Part shown: positions 1 through 12,372 of the stretch, in pieces | Position numbering within the stretch: position 1 is the first letter of the stretch | How the letters are laid out: every line of letters begins with the position of its first letter | Assembly (NCBI RefSeq): GCF_902150065.1 | Contig: NC_043986.1 | Location: 26,149,390-26,213,389, forward strand | Source of the DNA: Myripristis murdjan | Lineage: Eukaryota; Chordata; Actinopteri; Holocentriformes; Holocentridae | Length of the DNA: 64,000 nucleotides | Direction: 5' to 3' | Made by a program: the position numbers and the translations under genes | Notes under the pieces: model-generated | Databases searched by the model: none | What the model saw: the letters and a program-made list of their open reading frames with translations, nothing else | Told to the model about the DNA's origin: nothing

Positions 1-2232
1 ATCATGAGGATGACAAGTGGTGTGTTCAGAAAATGTTTACATAATGAGATTTTTGATAAACACTCAGTAGTAATGTGATGATGACCAAGCAGGTAGAGGT
101 TAATAATAGAGCCGAGCAGTCTAGTAAGTTCAGAAAATTGCATCCATCTACTGTGATGCAGCCTTTAAACCAGGAAAACGCATCACTTGTGCCATATCAT
201 GACAGTACAATATCCAAAATCCCAGATGATATCTGGCCTTACATCATGATATCAATATAATACTGATAAACTGCCCAACCCTAACTCACATCAAGGTGTC
301 AGGTAAAAAACAAAAACAAAAAAATTCATACAAAAAGTTAAAATTTTTCATCTAATACTGTGTAGGCTTCAAGATGGATCTGATTACATCACTAATTGTA
401 TTTCCCTGAGAAACTAATCTGTAAAGTAAATCCATGCAAATGTATATGCTTCACCCAAACTGCTTTATTTACAGTATCACGGGCATGTAAACAAGTCCAG
501 AGTCTCTAAGTCTCCGGCAGACCTTACAGCATAAGATTAGCCTATTCAAAAGTTACTCTGCTGTGTCCACACTGACACAAAGCATCATCTGCCTGGATTA
601 ATTCAGGCCCCTTGTAGGTTTGATGTTAATTAATACATGTTCAATTGGTTCAGTTTAAGAGGTGGCTCTTGAGACCAGAAAACAGGAAATCTCCAAGTCA
701 GACGCTCTTGTTGAATCCACTGGAACACAATTTCCTAATCACTGAATTAACGTTTTAGGCCATCTCTGGAATTGATTTCATTAAAACAAATCAGACACCG
801 ATGATGTGCAGTACCATCTATTAAAACAACAGCGGGCTGAATTCATCCCAAATAGGCTGTTAGTGCTGGCTGCAACAGCACAAAACATATATGATATGTT
901 ATGAATCCCTACTAGGGTATTTCACAAACAGATGAACATTAAAAAAAGAACTGCAGCTCATCATTAATTCCTTTTCGCATGCTAACTTTCCACTCTTGGC
1001 TCTCCCTCTGCTCCCGGGCCCTTGAATCTTCTCCCTCCCTGTCTCCTCTCTGTCCTGGCATGCCTCTATCCTGACTGAGAGTGTTAGTTTATGACTGAGT
1101 CACCCTGCTCTGCCTTTGAAGCTTCTCCTCTCTACCTCGTTCCTTATCTGCCTCTCTGTCGATTTAACTGTATCTATCTACTCTATCGGTGTGCGCCTAA
1201 CAACTGTATTCATGCACCTTGTCTTGTGGCATTTCATCACTTGTTTCTCTTTCTCCCCTCTCTCTCCCGACTCCCTCATTTTGACTAAGTCGCACTCTCC
1301 CCGTCTATCTGCTTCCTGCGACTGCAATCATTTATTTACTCAGCCAGTCGCGCATTTTCTCTCCAGCCCGGTCTCTCACTCACTGATTCTGTCTGATTTT
1401 ATAATGCTCACACAGACGACGCTCTTCTGTTCATCCTCCCCGACGACTGCGACTAACTCTGACCACGTCTCTCTGTTTGGCTCTCTTTGTGCCGTGGTTT
1501 CGGTGTGAAATGTGTGTGTGTCTGCAATATTACATAAATTGCAAGAAAAACAACTTTTTGTCACTGGCTAAGTAGCTCACGCATTCTCAGCTCCCTCTCC
1601 CTTTAACACACACACACACACACACACATCATACACACAGACATTCACATATGGCATAACTTATATGATCGCTGACATGACACGCACACACCTATATGTG
1701 TCGCACAAATGTGTCTTCCCTCAAATGCTTGGGGGAGAGAGAGACAGGAAAGAGAGCGAGAGAGAGTGGGTTGCCATGGCTGAATATGTGTTTGAACATG
1801 AAAAGAGTCAGACAAAAGGTCACCATTATCCTCAGTGGCCTGCCCATTCATCCTGAATGCTGGCCCTGCCTCTACACACACCATCCCTCAGAGGGTCAGA
1901 GCAATTTAATTGTGTTTTAAAGGAGAGTGGCCGGTCCATAACCCCAGGTATTTTCTATTCGCCACGGCAGCAGGAGGAAGAAGGTTGAGAAGGATACAGA
2001 GTGGGGAAAACACAGGAGAGAAGATCCTCACGGGATATGATTCTAGGCTAGCAGGGCCAGGTGTGCCTTCCCTATGTGTGTGTATTGGAGGGGGAGACCC
2101 AGTCTGCATACCCACACTTCAGCACATGTGACTAAGTGTGTGTGTATGTGTGTGAGTGCGCACGTGTATGAGCAAATGCACGCATGTGTTGGTGTCTGCT
2201 CTACGTGTACGCGCAAATGTTATCCTAGGTGA

Positions 2233-2263
<31 letters not shown>

Positions 2264-3180
2264 GGAGAGTGTGATCCAAGGTGAGCATGTATTCATGTAT
2301 GTGTGTGTGAAAGTGCGATTGTGTGTGTGCTCATTTGTCAGCGCCCGTGTCAGTGCTCCGTCTCCCCGCCTACACTGGCCTGTCTGCAGGCCACCTGTGC
2401 ACCTGCAGTCCCACTTTCCGACAGGCATCTGAAGGGTCACCTCTGGCGGGGCCCTTGTATCTGGGCTGCTGCCTGCCTGCCTGTCGCTGGCCCAGCGCCA
2501 ATCACACACTTCTGTAATGCCCAGCGGGAATAGCACACTTAGAATTCGACAGTCAGTGGCTGGAGCCATTAAAGGTGGGCCGCCAACAGGGCCCGGATAT
2601 CTGCAGTATACTGTGGAGCACATTAAAGCGAGCGAGCAGCTGATGATGGCGTTGATGACGATAATGGGGATGATGGTGAGGGGATGGAAGAGGAGGGGAG
2701 GGAGGAGGGGTTGTGTGTGGAACTTGTCCAAACAAAGAACTTGGTGTGAAAGCAAGAAAGAAAGAAAGAAAGAAAGAAAGGAAGATGAAAGACTGATTGA
2801 TGCCCATCTCTCTCATATCCTTGCCCCTCTCACACACACATCCTACTCTGTCATACACCCAACCCCCAACCCAACACACACACACACACACACACTTAGG
2901 CTAATACTTGCAACTGCCCAAAACACTGTGCTCTTCCATGCAGGAAGGGCCACACAGGCTCTACAGTGTCTTTCCTATACACAAAACGACCTTTCCTGGT
3001 CACCTTCAGACGTGCCTGAGCTTCATCCCTCCACCTCATCCTCACCACATTTGCACAGCAGCAACAAGAAGAGGTGCTCATTGAGATGAGCAACAACAGT
3101 GGGCTACATGCTTTTACATGCTTTAGAGAGAGAGCGAGAGAGAGAAAGGGGAGAGAGGGGGAGAGACAGAGAGAAAGGGA
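1..3180. other. Intergenic or intronic DNA, no gene recognised
   Basis: I see no coding exon here on either strand. The stretch holds short simple repeats: (CA)n at about 1609-1628, (GT)n with GA at about 2230-2265, (GAAA)n at about 2752-2780 and (CA)n at about 2878-2895. The block at about 2330-2680 is complex and moderately GC-rich, without repeat character, and could be conserved non-coding DNA, but that cannot be judged from one sequence. The open frames in this stretch are short and cross simple repeats. Confidence 0.5.
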
Positions 3181-3563
3181 TGTAGTGTGGTGCGCCACAA
3201 TGTCCCTCCGCAAGGTTACCGGCCCGGCCACCGCCGGCCGCTCTCCCCGCCTCACACCCTTCCTGAGCCGGGCCAGTCCTGCAGCTCCCTCCGGTAACAG
3301 ATCATCACTGGGCAAAACCCGGTGGTTCGGCGCTGCAGGTGAATCGGGACAACAACGCAAATAATATCCAATAGCCTATAGCCTGGTCCACTATGGAGCC
3401 CGGGAAAACCAAGAGACAAACGGAAGAAAGGCGCATGCTGCTCGGTGACACAGGACATGCATGGATGCGTGGATGGGTGGATGGATGGAGGGAGAGATGG
3501 ATGAATAGATGGATATGTATCATTAGCTTTTCACACACAGGCACCGGCGCACGCACGCACGCA

Positions 3564-3628
<65 letters not shown>

Positions 3629-4689
3629 GCTCCCTATTATAATGTCATAGCGCTGTGTGCCACGGTATCACGGTATGCCCCTACTGTATATCATCAGAGC
3701 TGTCTCGGGCCTGTGTGAGATGCCACACAGGCCCGGATACATTCTGTAGGTCGGTGAAAAAGCCTTCCCGCATGTCATCAACCGTGAATCACAAACGAGA
3801 GCAACACATCTCCTCTAATAAGAAAAAAAAAAAAAAAAAAAAAAAAACGGCGCTCGGACGCCCGGGGTAAATAACAGTCACGCACGCGGGCACGCACGGA
3901 CTCACCGACTCACCGTGCAGGCCGAGCTCAAGGACATCAGCATCAGCGCGCGGGCGGGAGGCAGAATCCCCGTTAATCTGCGTGTGCGGGGAGCGGAGAA
4001 TGTCCCACACCGGATGAGAGGATACAGGGGGGGACCGGGGCAACGGCAGCTTCGGTTGCCTGTAGTCCGAAGGAGAGGAGGGATGAAACACGACGACGGT
4101 GCTGATGAATATTCCGCTCCGCGCGGTCACCTGACGGTTGGTCGGCGGAGTTCTGCGGCGGTTGAGGAGAGAGAGAGAAAGAGAGAGAGAGAGAGGAGAG
4201 AGAGAGAGACAGACAGACAGAGAGGGAGAGAGTGAGAGAGAGAGAGTGAGAGAGAGAGAGAGAGGATGCGCCGGGTTGAGGGTTTAAACACCTCCGAGGT
4301 GGGGGGTGAGGCAGGAGGGGAGGCAGGGAGGGGGGGGCAGACCGTGCGCGTTTACGAGGGCAGCTACCGGCGATGAGCGCCGCTAATTTGACCGAATTCT
4401 GTTAACTGTTAACGGCTCTGGGAACCAAAGAGAAACGCCGCGGCGCGAGGAGAAGCTCATGCGACATCTTTAGAGGAGGAGGAGGAGAAGGAGGAGGAGG
4501 AGGGGGCTGAGCTGCTGCGAGAGCCCGCGCGCACAGGAGCTCAGTCGCAGCATCCGCGAGAGATACCGAGCGCGGATACTGTGGAGAAGGAGGGGTGGGG
4601 GGGTGGGGGTCCATACCGCCCCCCTCCACCATCCGACTCCCACCCCACTTGGCTGCGTGATGACGACAGCAGACACTCCGCATCGTACA

Positions 4690-4690
<1 letters not shown>
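3120..4690. promoter_or_regulatory. CpG-rich island with long GA tracts, possible promoter
   Basis: The region is much richer in CpG than its surroundings, especially 3190-3260, 3840-4150 and 4350-4570. It contains long purine runs at about 4165-4265 and about 4470-4505. Unmethylated CpG islands in fish usually mark promoters. No protein-coding exon can be attached to it in this window, so it may be the first-exon region of a gene lying mostly to the left, or a distal regulatory element. A (TG)n tract closes it on the right. The call rests on base composition only. Confidence 0.4.

Positions 4691-4694
<4 letters not shown>

Positions 4695-4746
<52 letters not shown>
4695..4746 (+). repeat. 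(TG)n microsatellite
   Basis: An uninterrupted run of about 26 TG dinucleotides directly flanks the CpG-rich island. It is likely to be length-polymorphic. Confidence 0.95.
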
Positions 4747-4748
<2 letters not shown>

Positions 4749-6372
4749 GAATAATCACTTACCTTTTAGAGCCATCCTCAATAATGCGCTGTAAAAAGCA
4801 GCTGGAGCTTTGCTGTGGCGTCCTGAGCAACCCCACGCTGGGCTACATGTTTTTTCACTCGCTGTGTATATATTTTAATATTCATAATTTTAAACCAGTC
4901 TGCTTTGGTTGAATTTAAGAAAAAAACATCGTCAGATATGCCAATGTTGTTGTTATTATTTTTGTTGGTTTATTTATTTGTTTATTTTTAATGCCATGAA
5001 GGCTACCACCAAATTGTGGAACTAATTTAAGCTTATATATATATATATTTAAAGGTCGACTGTCACATTTTATTCTGACTAATGAGAGAAACTCCATTTT
5101 GAAAAGTAAATTAAAAATAAAACAAAATGATATTAATTTGAAATGCACTTCAGAGCATGCCCATCAACCTGCCCCAAAATACACAAAATTGGCCAAAAAA
5201 TTAAATATACATCAAAATAAAAAGCAGCCATGTGTAGACTAAAGGGCTTTCACAGCGCATTCACAGGTACATTCATGTGTATGCACTACTGACAACACAG
5301 GCTATATCTAGCAGCATATCCAAAACATCTGCATGACAGAGTGGCATCAAGCTGGCCACAGAAAGCCAGAGAAACATCCGAGAGAGGCAACTTTACCTGC
5401 AGAATTAAAGTGCTACTACAAACATACTCAGCCATATGTTTGTTTTATTTTGAAAGCTGTGACAGGAAGTCTAATTTTATAATCTGGGTGGTTTGGTACT
5501 GGCCCACAGGTCATGGTCCTCCAAATTGACGTGCGTCATAGCAAGGAGTCCATTTGACGAGATTCATGTTTAAAAACAAAATGCTGTACTATAGGTGAGG
5601 AAATGACAGTGGGCAGAGAGGAACCTCCAATCAAAATAAGTCATGATTATGCATTTTATCATTATATAAACCTCTGGTGAGTCAGTGAAATTTCAAGTAG
5701 TAATCAACAGCATTTTCATATGAATAAATTTGTGTCTTCCTTGGTGCACAGGAGGTGTGTGTTTTACATTCCTGGCAGTAGTTTGTATGTTTCAAGCAGT
5801 GATTACCTCCACAACTGAACAGACAAATAAAAGAGTGCCTACCGACAGAAACTCAACCTTCACTGACAAATAGTTGAAGATTTTTAACTTAAACTAGTCC
5901 TCATTTTGGTAGGTGCCCGCTGGCCTCCTCTTTGGGCCAGCTGGTGGTCTCTGACCCCACTCGGCTGGTCCACAGCTCGTAGGTCTTGGTGCTCGGTGCT
6001 AACCCAGTGTGAGCTGATGGGATTATTCTTCTGTTTCTCAGCTGGCTGATGGAGCAAACAAAACTGAGGCCCAAGGCGCTGTCCGCTGTGCTGAAAGTTA
6101 GCACACCCTAGTGCTGAAGAACAAAAAAATATCATACGTTCTTTTCATAGGCTAACAACCCTTCCACACACACTCACACACATACACATACACACACCAC
6201 CCCCACCCCCACATCCCTCATGCACATACATGCTATACCCAACTGGCTACTGTCAAAGCTTATTAAGCAGTGAGCCAGTGTGAGGAGAGCGAGGAGAAAT
6301 GTATTTATAGATGAATCAGATAAACTTATTAATAGATTTCCTCTACACTGCAGGGAGATGGACCGCAGACTT

Positions 6373-6373
<1 letters not shown>

Positions 6374-6422
<49 letters not shown>
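6374..6422 (+). repeat. (AC)n microsatellite
   Basis: An uninterrupted dinucleotide run of about 24 units. Confidence 0.95.
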
Positions 6423-6426
<4 letters not shown>

Positions 6427-8814
6427 AGATATCTTGATGAAAGGCATTGTTGCTGATTTTATCTTTTTCTTTTTTTTTTTTTTTAAATCCCTCCTCTTAT
6501 CTGAAAGTGTTCAACACCATTTCCCAAAGGCACATAACAAATTTCAGACACATTGGAAACTTTAATGGATGCACACTAATCTGCTTTAATATTTCCACAA
6601 ATAATGCAAAATGGTTTACCTTCCATTTTCATACATCTTGTCCGGACCAGCGTGAATAAAGTCTCTAAGAGTAGGTAGTAGGCTGCTTGATCACTGGTCA
6701 AATCACATGCATATTATGGTGGACAGACAGACTTGGATTAAGTCTGTAATTTTACTCTACAGTGGCCTTTTAGACTGGGCCTAATCAAACCGGCTTTCAC
6801 AGGAATATCTTAAAATAAGCCTGGATTTAACTGTTTCTTCTACAGTGCTACTGATCAACAACACCCAGCAAAATCATCCATCAAAAGTCTCAGTTTTCCT
6901 CTATCAAGCCTAATAAATGTATTCCAATCTAAGAGAACAACAATAAAACAACAACAAAGCATATCTCAAGTCACTACAAAGACAAAATAAAATGTATTTT
7001 CAGTATTTTCAGTAGGCATGGTCAGTATCAAAAAACATTACCATAATTTATTTTAACAATAAAAGGAGTGCTATGTGTTTAAAAAATGGTTTGGCAAGCT
7101 GTTATCTTCCTTTCCCCATTATGATCTGGTACTCGATACCCGTTAACATTGTCAGTATTTACAAAAACAGATAACTACATCTTTGAAATGTGTATGCCAT
7201 CATAGATTTTATGGATGGCGGATAGCTGCTTTTGGAATTAGACCCTTCCCTATAATACGCATGTTTGTTTTGTTGTTTCTGTGGACATCTGAAGCTACAT
7301 GTCTGAGATTTATCAGTGTATAAGTGACGCTCTAAGGCCGGTTTGTCTTTTAGATCTAAAGGCAGGTCTATAAGGTGATCATGTTTAAATTAACTGAGTG
7401 GTAAAAAGTTGGATAAACTATAGACTATTGACAGGGATCACCAACTAAACTAATTAAACTTTGAGAATGCAACAAATGTATATGCTGTTTTAGCCATATC
7501 TACCATTAATTTATTAATAAAAATTTATAATGAGTGGAAAAGGAGGTTTTTGGGATCCTGCTGCATCCCTGAATGTGTTGTTTTATAGTGTAGAGCACAA
7601 CCTCAGCAGAAGCACCCTATTCAAAATGAACCCTCTGTCATGGTGCTGGTCCCACTATCCGATACCTTAAACAACATCAATACTGAACGCACAGCCTACG
7701 AGCAGCCAAGGTGCCTGGCTATCCCACTGACAAGGTGTTTATTGATCACAGCTCTGTCTTCAAATGGTCAGGGTGGAGACTCAGCCTGGGGTGATGTAAA
7801 GATTACAGCAGCTAAGTGTTTGTTATGCTTTATGCTATTCCCTTTATTGTGTCATGATTATTATTCTGTCCCAAACCCAGACTACATCAACCTACTATCA
7901 GCTACTGAGTCCAGATACAATATTAAAATGTGAAGGTACTTTTACAGCAGATGTGCAGAAGTATTCCAATTTCTACCAGTCTATACTTTTTAGGATATTT
8001 CACTTTAATTTTTCAGCCTTTTTCTGTTAGATTTAATGGCATGGAATGGATGCTGACACTTTGTAAAAGAGTAATATATGAACTTTTCAAGCTGAAACAA
8101 TTATGCCTCCATTTGCTTAGTTAGCACACTCATTATCATTTATTTATCAAGTTTGCTTGCCCATCTTCATTTATATAAATTATTTTAAGTTTGTAGTTAT
8201 TTAGCTTAGATAACCTGGGATGCCATTGTTTCAAATGGTTAGTATGTAACGTTAATGGTGTGCGCTGAAAGGTCTTGGCAGATTTCTTTATGGACGCTTT
8301 GATGGCTCTGTCTATTCATTGGTCTTGTTTTTTATCACAGTTTACTTTATCACTGTTAATAAATTGTGCATAACCCTTTTTCTGCTCTTCCTAACACTAA
8401 GCACACACACACATGCTGTGTACAGCATGCCTTCTTTCCTCCTCTCTCTACTTAAGATAGACCTAGTGTCTGTGCTTTAGGCATTTAGTGTGTTTAGGAG
8501 TGCTTGGTTCACGTGTAATAGGTCTGATGTAATAGGCTGCAGAGCTTTTAGCAGTTCAAGGGCACTCGGCTCCACGACTGCAGGCCTGATACAGCATTTA
8601 CATACCAAACTGTCATTTCAATGTAAACACGCGCATACATGAAGCCATGCGCGCACAGCTGGCCGCGTGTGTGACCTTCTTCCTTCCCCTCTGAGCGCAC
8701 AGCAAAGCGTGAACTGATGTGTAAGCAGATCAGAAGCATGTAGAGGAGAGGTGATCGGAGGAGGCTGGAGAGGGGTGAAGTGCAAATCCAAAGATAAGCT
8801 CCCCTCCTTCACGT

Positions 8815-9370
8815 GTCGTTTTCTACTTTTCCTCCTCCTTCACTAGCTGCCGCTCGATGCCCCCACCCCTGTCCATTCTCCGACCCTCTGCTCTCCTTGC
8901 TTCCTTCCCTCCCCTCTGCCCTTCATCCATCCATGTCACTCTCTTTTTCCCTACTCCTCCAACTCCTTCCCTCAGTACTCCTTCCCATCTGATGGTTAAT
9001 TCATGGAGTCTGGCTGAACACGCACCTTCTCCATTATTAATATAACATTAGGGAGACAGAGGGAGGCAGGGAGGAGAGAAGGAGGGGAAAAGGGAGGAGA
9101 CGTAAAAGGGGAGATGAGGAGAGGGGGAGAGAAAAAGAAGAAACAGAGGAAGAGAGATGGGAAGAGGGGAAATGAGGAGCAGGTAGAAAGGAAGGAGACA
9201 AGGAAACATGGCAAAAAAGATGAGAGATGGGGGAGAAAAAAGTGGGGAGAGGGTGAGAGCAGAGGAGGAAATGAAAAGAGAAGAACAGCTAAAGAGAAAC
9301 AGAGAAGCTGGAGAAAAAAATCAGCTGAGGAGAGTGACATGAAAACTGCGAGAATGTGACAGGAAGAGGA
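8815..9370. repeat. Polypyrimidine block followed by polypurine block
   Basis: Plus-strand bases 8815-8990 are strongly C/T-rich. After about 60 bases of mixed sequence, 9050-9370 is almost pure G/A for about 320 bases. It is not a simple short-unit repeat. Long open frames cross it on both strands, but they are low-complexity and look non-coding. Homopurine tracts of this length can adopt triplex DNA structures. Confidence 0.7.
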
Positions 9371-9523
9371 ATATTGTATGATACATGATGCTACTGGGAT
9401 GAATGCGATGTCTCCAGTCGCACGAAGGGAAAGACAGAACGTGCGAGAGCGAGAGAGGAATGGAAAAACAGAATAAGATTCAAATGTGTCAGCATTAATC
9501 ATGTGACTGTGACTCCTCTCTTT

Positions 9524-9524
<1 letters not shown>

Positions 9525-9560
<36 letters not shown>
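9525..9560 (+). repeat. (AC)n microsatellite
   Basis: An uninterrupted dinucleotide run of about 18 units. Confidence 0.9.
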
Positions 9561-9562
<2 letters not shown>

Positions 9563-10732
9563 GACAGGCAGACCTGGCTTTACATTTTAATTTTCTTTCT
9601 AAAATGACAAAAAAGTGAGTTATCCAACACATTCATCGCTGCTCTGCTAAAAATAACGTGACAGGCTTTGTACAGTCACAAAAGCAGCCACCTCAACAGA
9701 ATTCACAATATGTTAGCAGACACACATGACACAGTCAAATATTTCTCCCCCTCTGAGATGATTACCAGCAGTGATGTCTGTGTTGAGAGTCTGCTGAGAG
9801 TATTACAGGTTTTTGGTTGTTACATCAGGACAAAACATCCCCCCCCCCCCAATTTCACCATTAAGGAGGAAAAAGGTATGAACAGAATAGAAAAAAATAC
9901 ATGGGGAAATGGGATGATGAAATCGTGGTCTCATTTAATATTGAGGACAAAGCGTCCTAAAGTGACCTTAACATTCATTCTCTTTTCACACTCGACTTAG
10001 GCCTGTGCCAACTGCATTACAGAGCCTGGGCTACCTCTAGGCTATCCGGGCTTTTAGCCCTGAGCTGTCACACTGTTACACAATGGTGCAGTCTGAAATG
10101 GGCTGATCTTGATTTTACCCCAAGGCTAACCCAGCTCTGACACAGGATAGCGCAGCCTCTGCAGGGTTAATACAAATGAGTAACACTCAGCAACAGCAAT
10201 GAACCGATGCAACTCTGTAAATGGTGCAATGTAGAAACTGTTTTTGAGACAGATCATTTGAATTACAACGTACAGCAGGTGCACGTCTTTGCATAACCTT
10301 CTGTTTGGGTGCCTGGCCAACTGGCAGAAACTGGAATCCAACAAAGAAATGAAAAGGATGGCTCTCCACGAAAAAAAAAAAAAAAAAAAACTTGACAAAT
10401 GTAAGAGGCACTTATGCTGCCTTGTGTTTGCTGTAATCACCATGATAGATTTAACCATAATCAATTGTGTTAATGGGGCTATTAACTAATGCACTAACTC
10501 TAAGTATTTCTGTCTGCATACGTTTTCATAGAACACTGGCAGCATTAATATGAATGCCGTATCTTCAAACATTACGGTGTTATAGTAGCTGTTAAAAAAA
10601 CAAACAGCCTTTACTCATTAATATGCAAATTTATGCAGCAAGGTGCTCCAAAATCTACTCAAATTATCTGCTCCGCGGGGACAACATGTGGTGTAAGTGT
10701 GAATCTTGACTAAACCTCAATTAAACTAGATT

Positions 10733-10738
10733 TTTATT
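10733..10738 (-). terminator. ccnq: Candidate poly(A) signal of ccnq
   Basis: TTTATT on the plus strand gives AATAAA on the ccnq strand, about 555 nt beyond the ccnq stop codon. It is the first canonical signal I noticed downstream, so the 3' UTR would be about 0.55 kb. Transcript data are needed to prove its use. Confidence 0.45.
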
Positions 10739-11293
10739 AATGGGAAGCATAAGGCTGACGTTTTTCATCAGGAAAGTCTTCATCAGAGCATCCCGAGTGC
10801 CCCCACTGCCATGTCTTCTCATGCATTCGTGGGACTCATTTGCATATTTTAACGCCTGTGTGATGAATTTTAAGAAGCACTCTTTCCTTAAAATCCATTC
10901 GGAGCAGTTTGTGACAAACCTTTTTAAGAGAGCGGAGTGAAAACAGCGCTTGTGCTTCGTGCTGGGATGTTTTTGACAAGCCCGGCCCTGACTGTATAAT
11001 CCAGGGCACATCAGCATTCTGCAGGGCTGGGAGAGCAGAGACCACAGAGCAAGAAATGTCTCCCCAAGGTGGCTGAAAGTGGTAGTGCAGCTGTGTTTTC
11101 ATCACAGCTCACAGGCTAACTGGGGCAGCACACACACACACACACACACACGGATGTGCAGGGACACATATACAACAAAGCACATGCACGCCCGCCAAAG
11201 ACTCACATGCACAGATTTACACACACGCGCGTGCATAGAGAAATGAACCAATCCTTCTTTGTCTCCCGTGTGCAGGTCCCCTGTGTGTGTCCT

Positions 11294-12321
11294 TCAGATA
11301 CACTTGGCCTCCATGTCGTAGAGTTGGAGAAGGTCAGAGATCACAGCGTCAATGTCTGCTTTAGTCACGTCCTCACACAGCACCTACACACACACGCACA
11401 TGCACGCGCACACACAGAAACAGGATTCAGCACCATAGCTGGCATGAATAAACAGTGGATATCAAAAGTCTGCACACCCTTTCCAATGTCCTAGTTTTCA
11501 CTGCCTTGAGGCCTGAAGTAGAAACCCATAAAATCAGACTGTTTTCCACTTTCATTTGGGTATAGTAACCAGCAAAATGTAGGTAATAACAAAAGGCCAT
11601 AGTTCTTAGAGTGTATGAAAATAGAAAATGAAAGTAGCTTGGTTGCATGAGTGTGTACACCCTTCAATTAATATTTAGAAGCACACTTTGCTTGGAGAAG
11701 ACTAGCACTTTTTTAAATATATGTCTACCAACTGAGCAAGTCTGGACCCCCATTCATTTTTTGAAAGAACTGAAGGTTTCTCATTTTGCAAGGGGACCTC
11801 CTGTATATCAAGTAAATATTCATATTTAATATCTAATGCATATTCTTCAAGCTAATCCTGATTAGATATCAGAGAAAAAGGTGACCTGGCACTGTTTTTC
11901 CTATACCATTTCCCAGACTGAGACAAGATGTTCAATACCATTTTCACCTCTGAGCATCCAGTTGTGTGGTTCCCATGGATAGTATTTTGTGTTAGCTTAG
12001 CATAAAGACTTGAAGTCTATGGGTGTCATTAGCCTAGCTCCATCAAAATGAAAAAATAAGCCTTTCAGCATCTCTGAAGTCTTACTGGCACAGCGTATCA
12101 TGTGGATTTGAAATAGACGTCTTAGAATATTTTAAAACAACTCTCATTTGTCTTTTTAAAATCCAAACACATCCCAACATCTTGCCTCAGTCTGGGTATG
12201 TCAGAAAAAGGGTGTTTTGCCCAAAACGCTGGAATATTCCTTTAATCTTTACTGTTACGTTAGACTGAGTCACACTGAACATACTTTATAAAATTCCACT
12301 GTACATAATGTCTATATGTAT

Positions 12322-12372
<51 letters not shown>

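Larger units (their letters stand above)
4747..11293. other. Intergenic stretch with simple repeats, no coding gene
   Basis: No exon of a recognisable protein is visible. Contents in order: an AT-rich block to about 5900; a short unique GC-richer island at 5900-6120; (AC)n at 6374-6422; unique AT-rich sequence to about 8800; a pyrimidine-rich then purine-rich pair at 8815-9370; (AC)n at about 9525-9560; a poly-A at about 10371-10390. The segment 10720-11293 is probably the 3' UTR of ccnq, because an AATAAA on the minus strand lies at 10733-10738. Octamer-like motifs (ATGCAAAT and its reverse) occur near 10622 and 10838. Confidence 0.45.

Noticed and set aside
2225-2755. 176-codon open frame on the minus strand
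   Set aside because: It ends in a His-Thr microsatellite translation and shows no recognisable domain or exon boundaries.
5880-6135. Unique GC-richer patch with open frames and splice-like strings
   Set aside because: It has a good acceptor-like string (TTCTGTTTCTCAG on the plus strand), but the peptides on either strand match nothing I know and no partner exon is visible.
8996-9562. 188-codon open frame on the minus strand
   Set aside because: It is generated by the purine/pyrimidine tract and a (GT)n repeat. The peptide is low-complexity Ser/Phe/Leu/Pro with no family resemblance.
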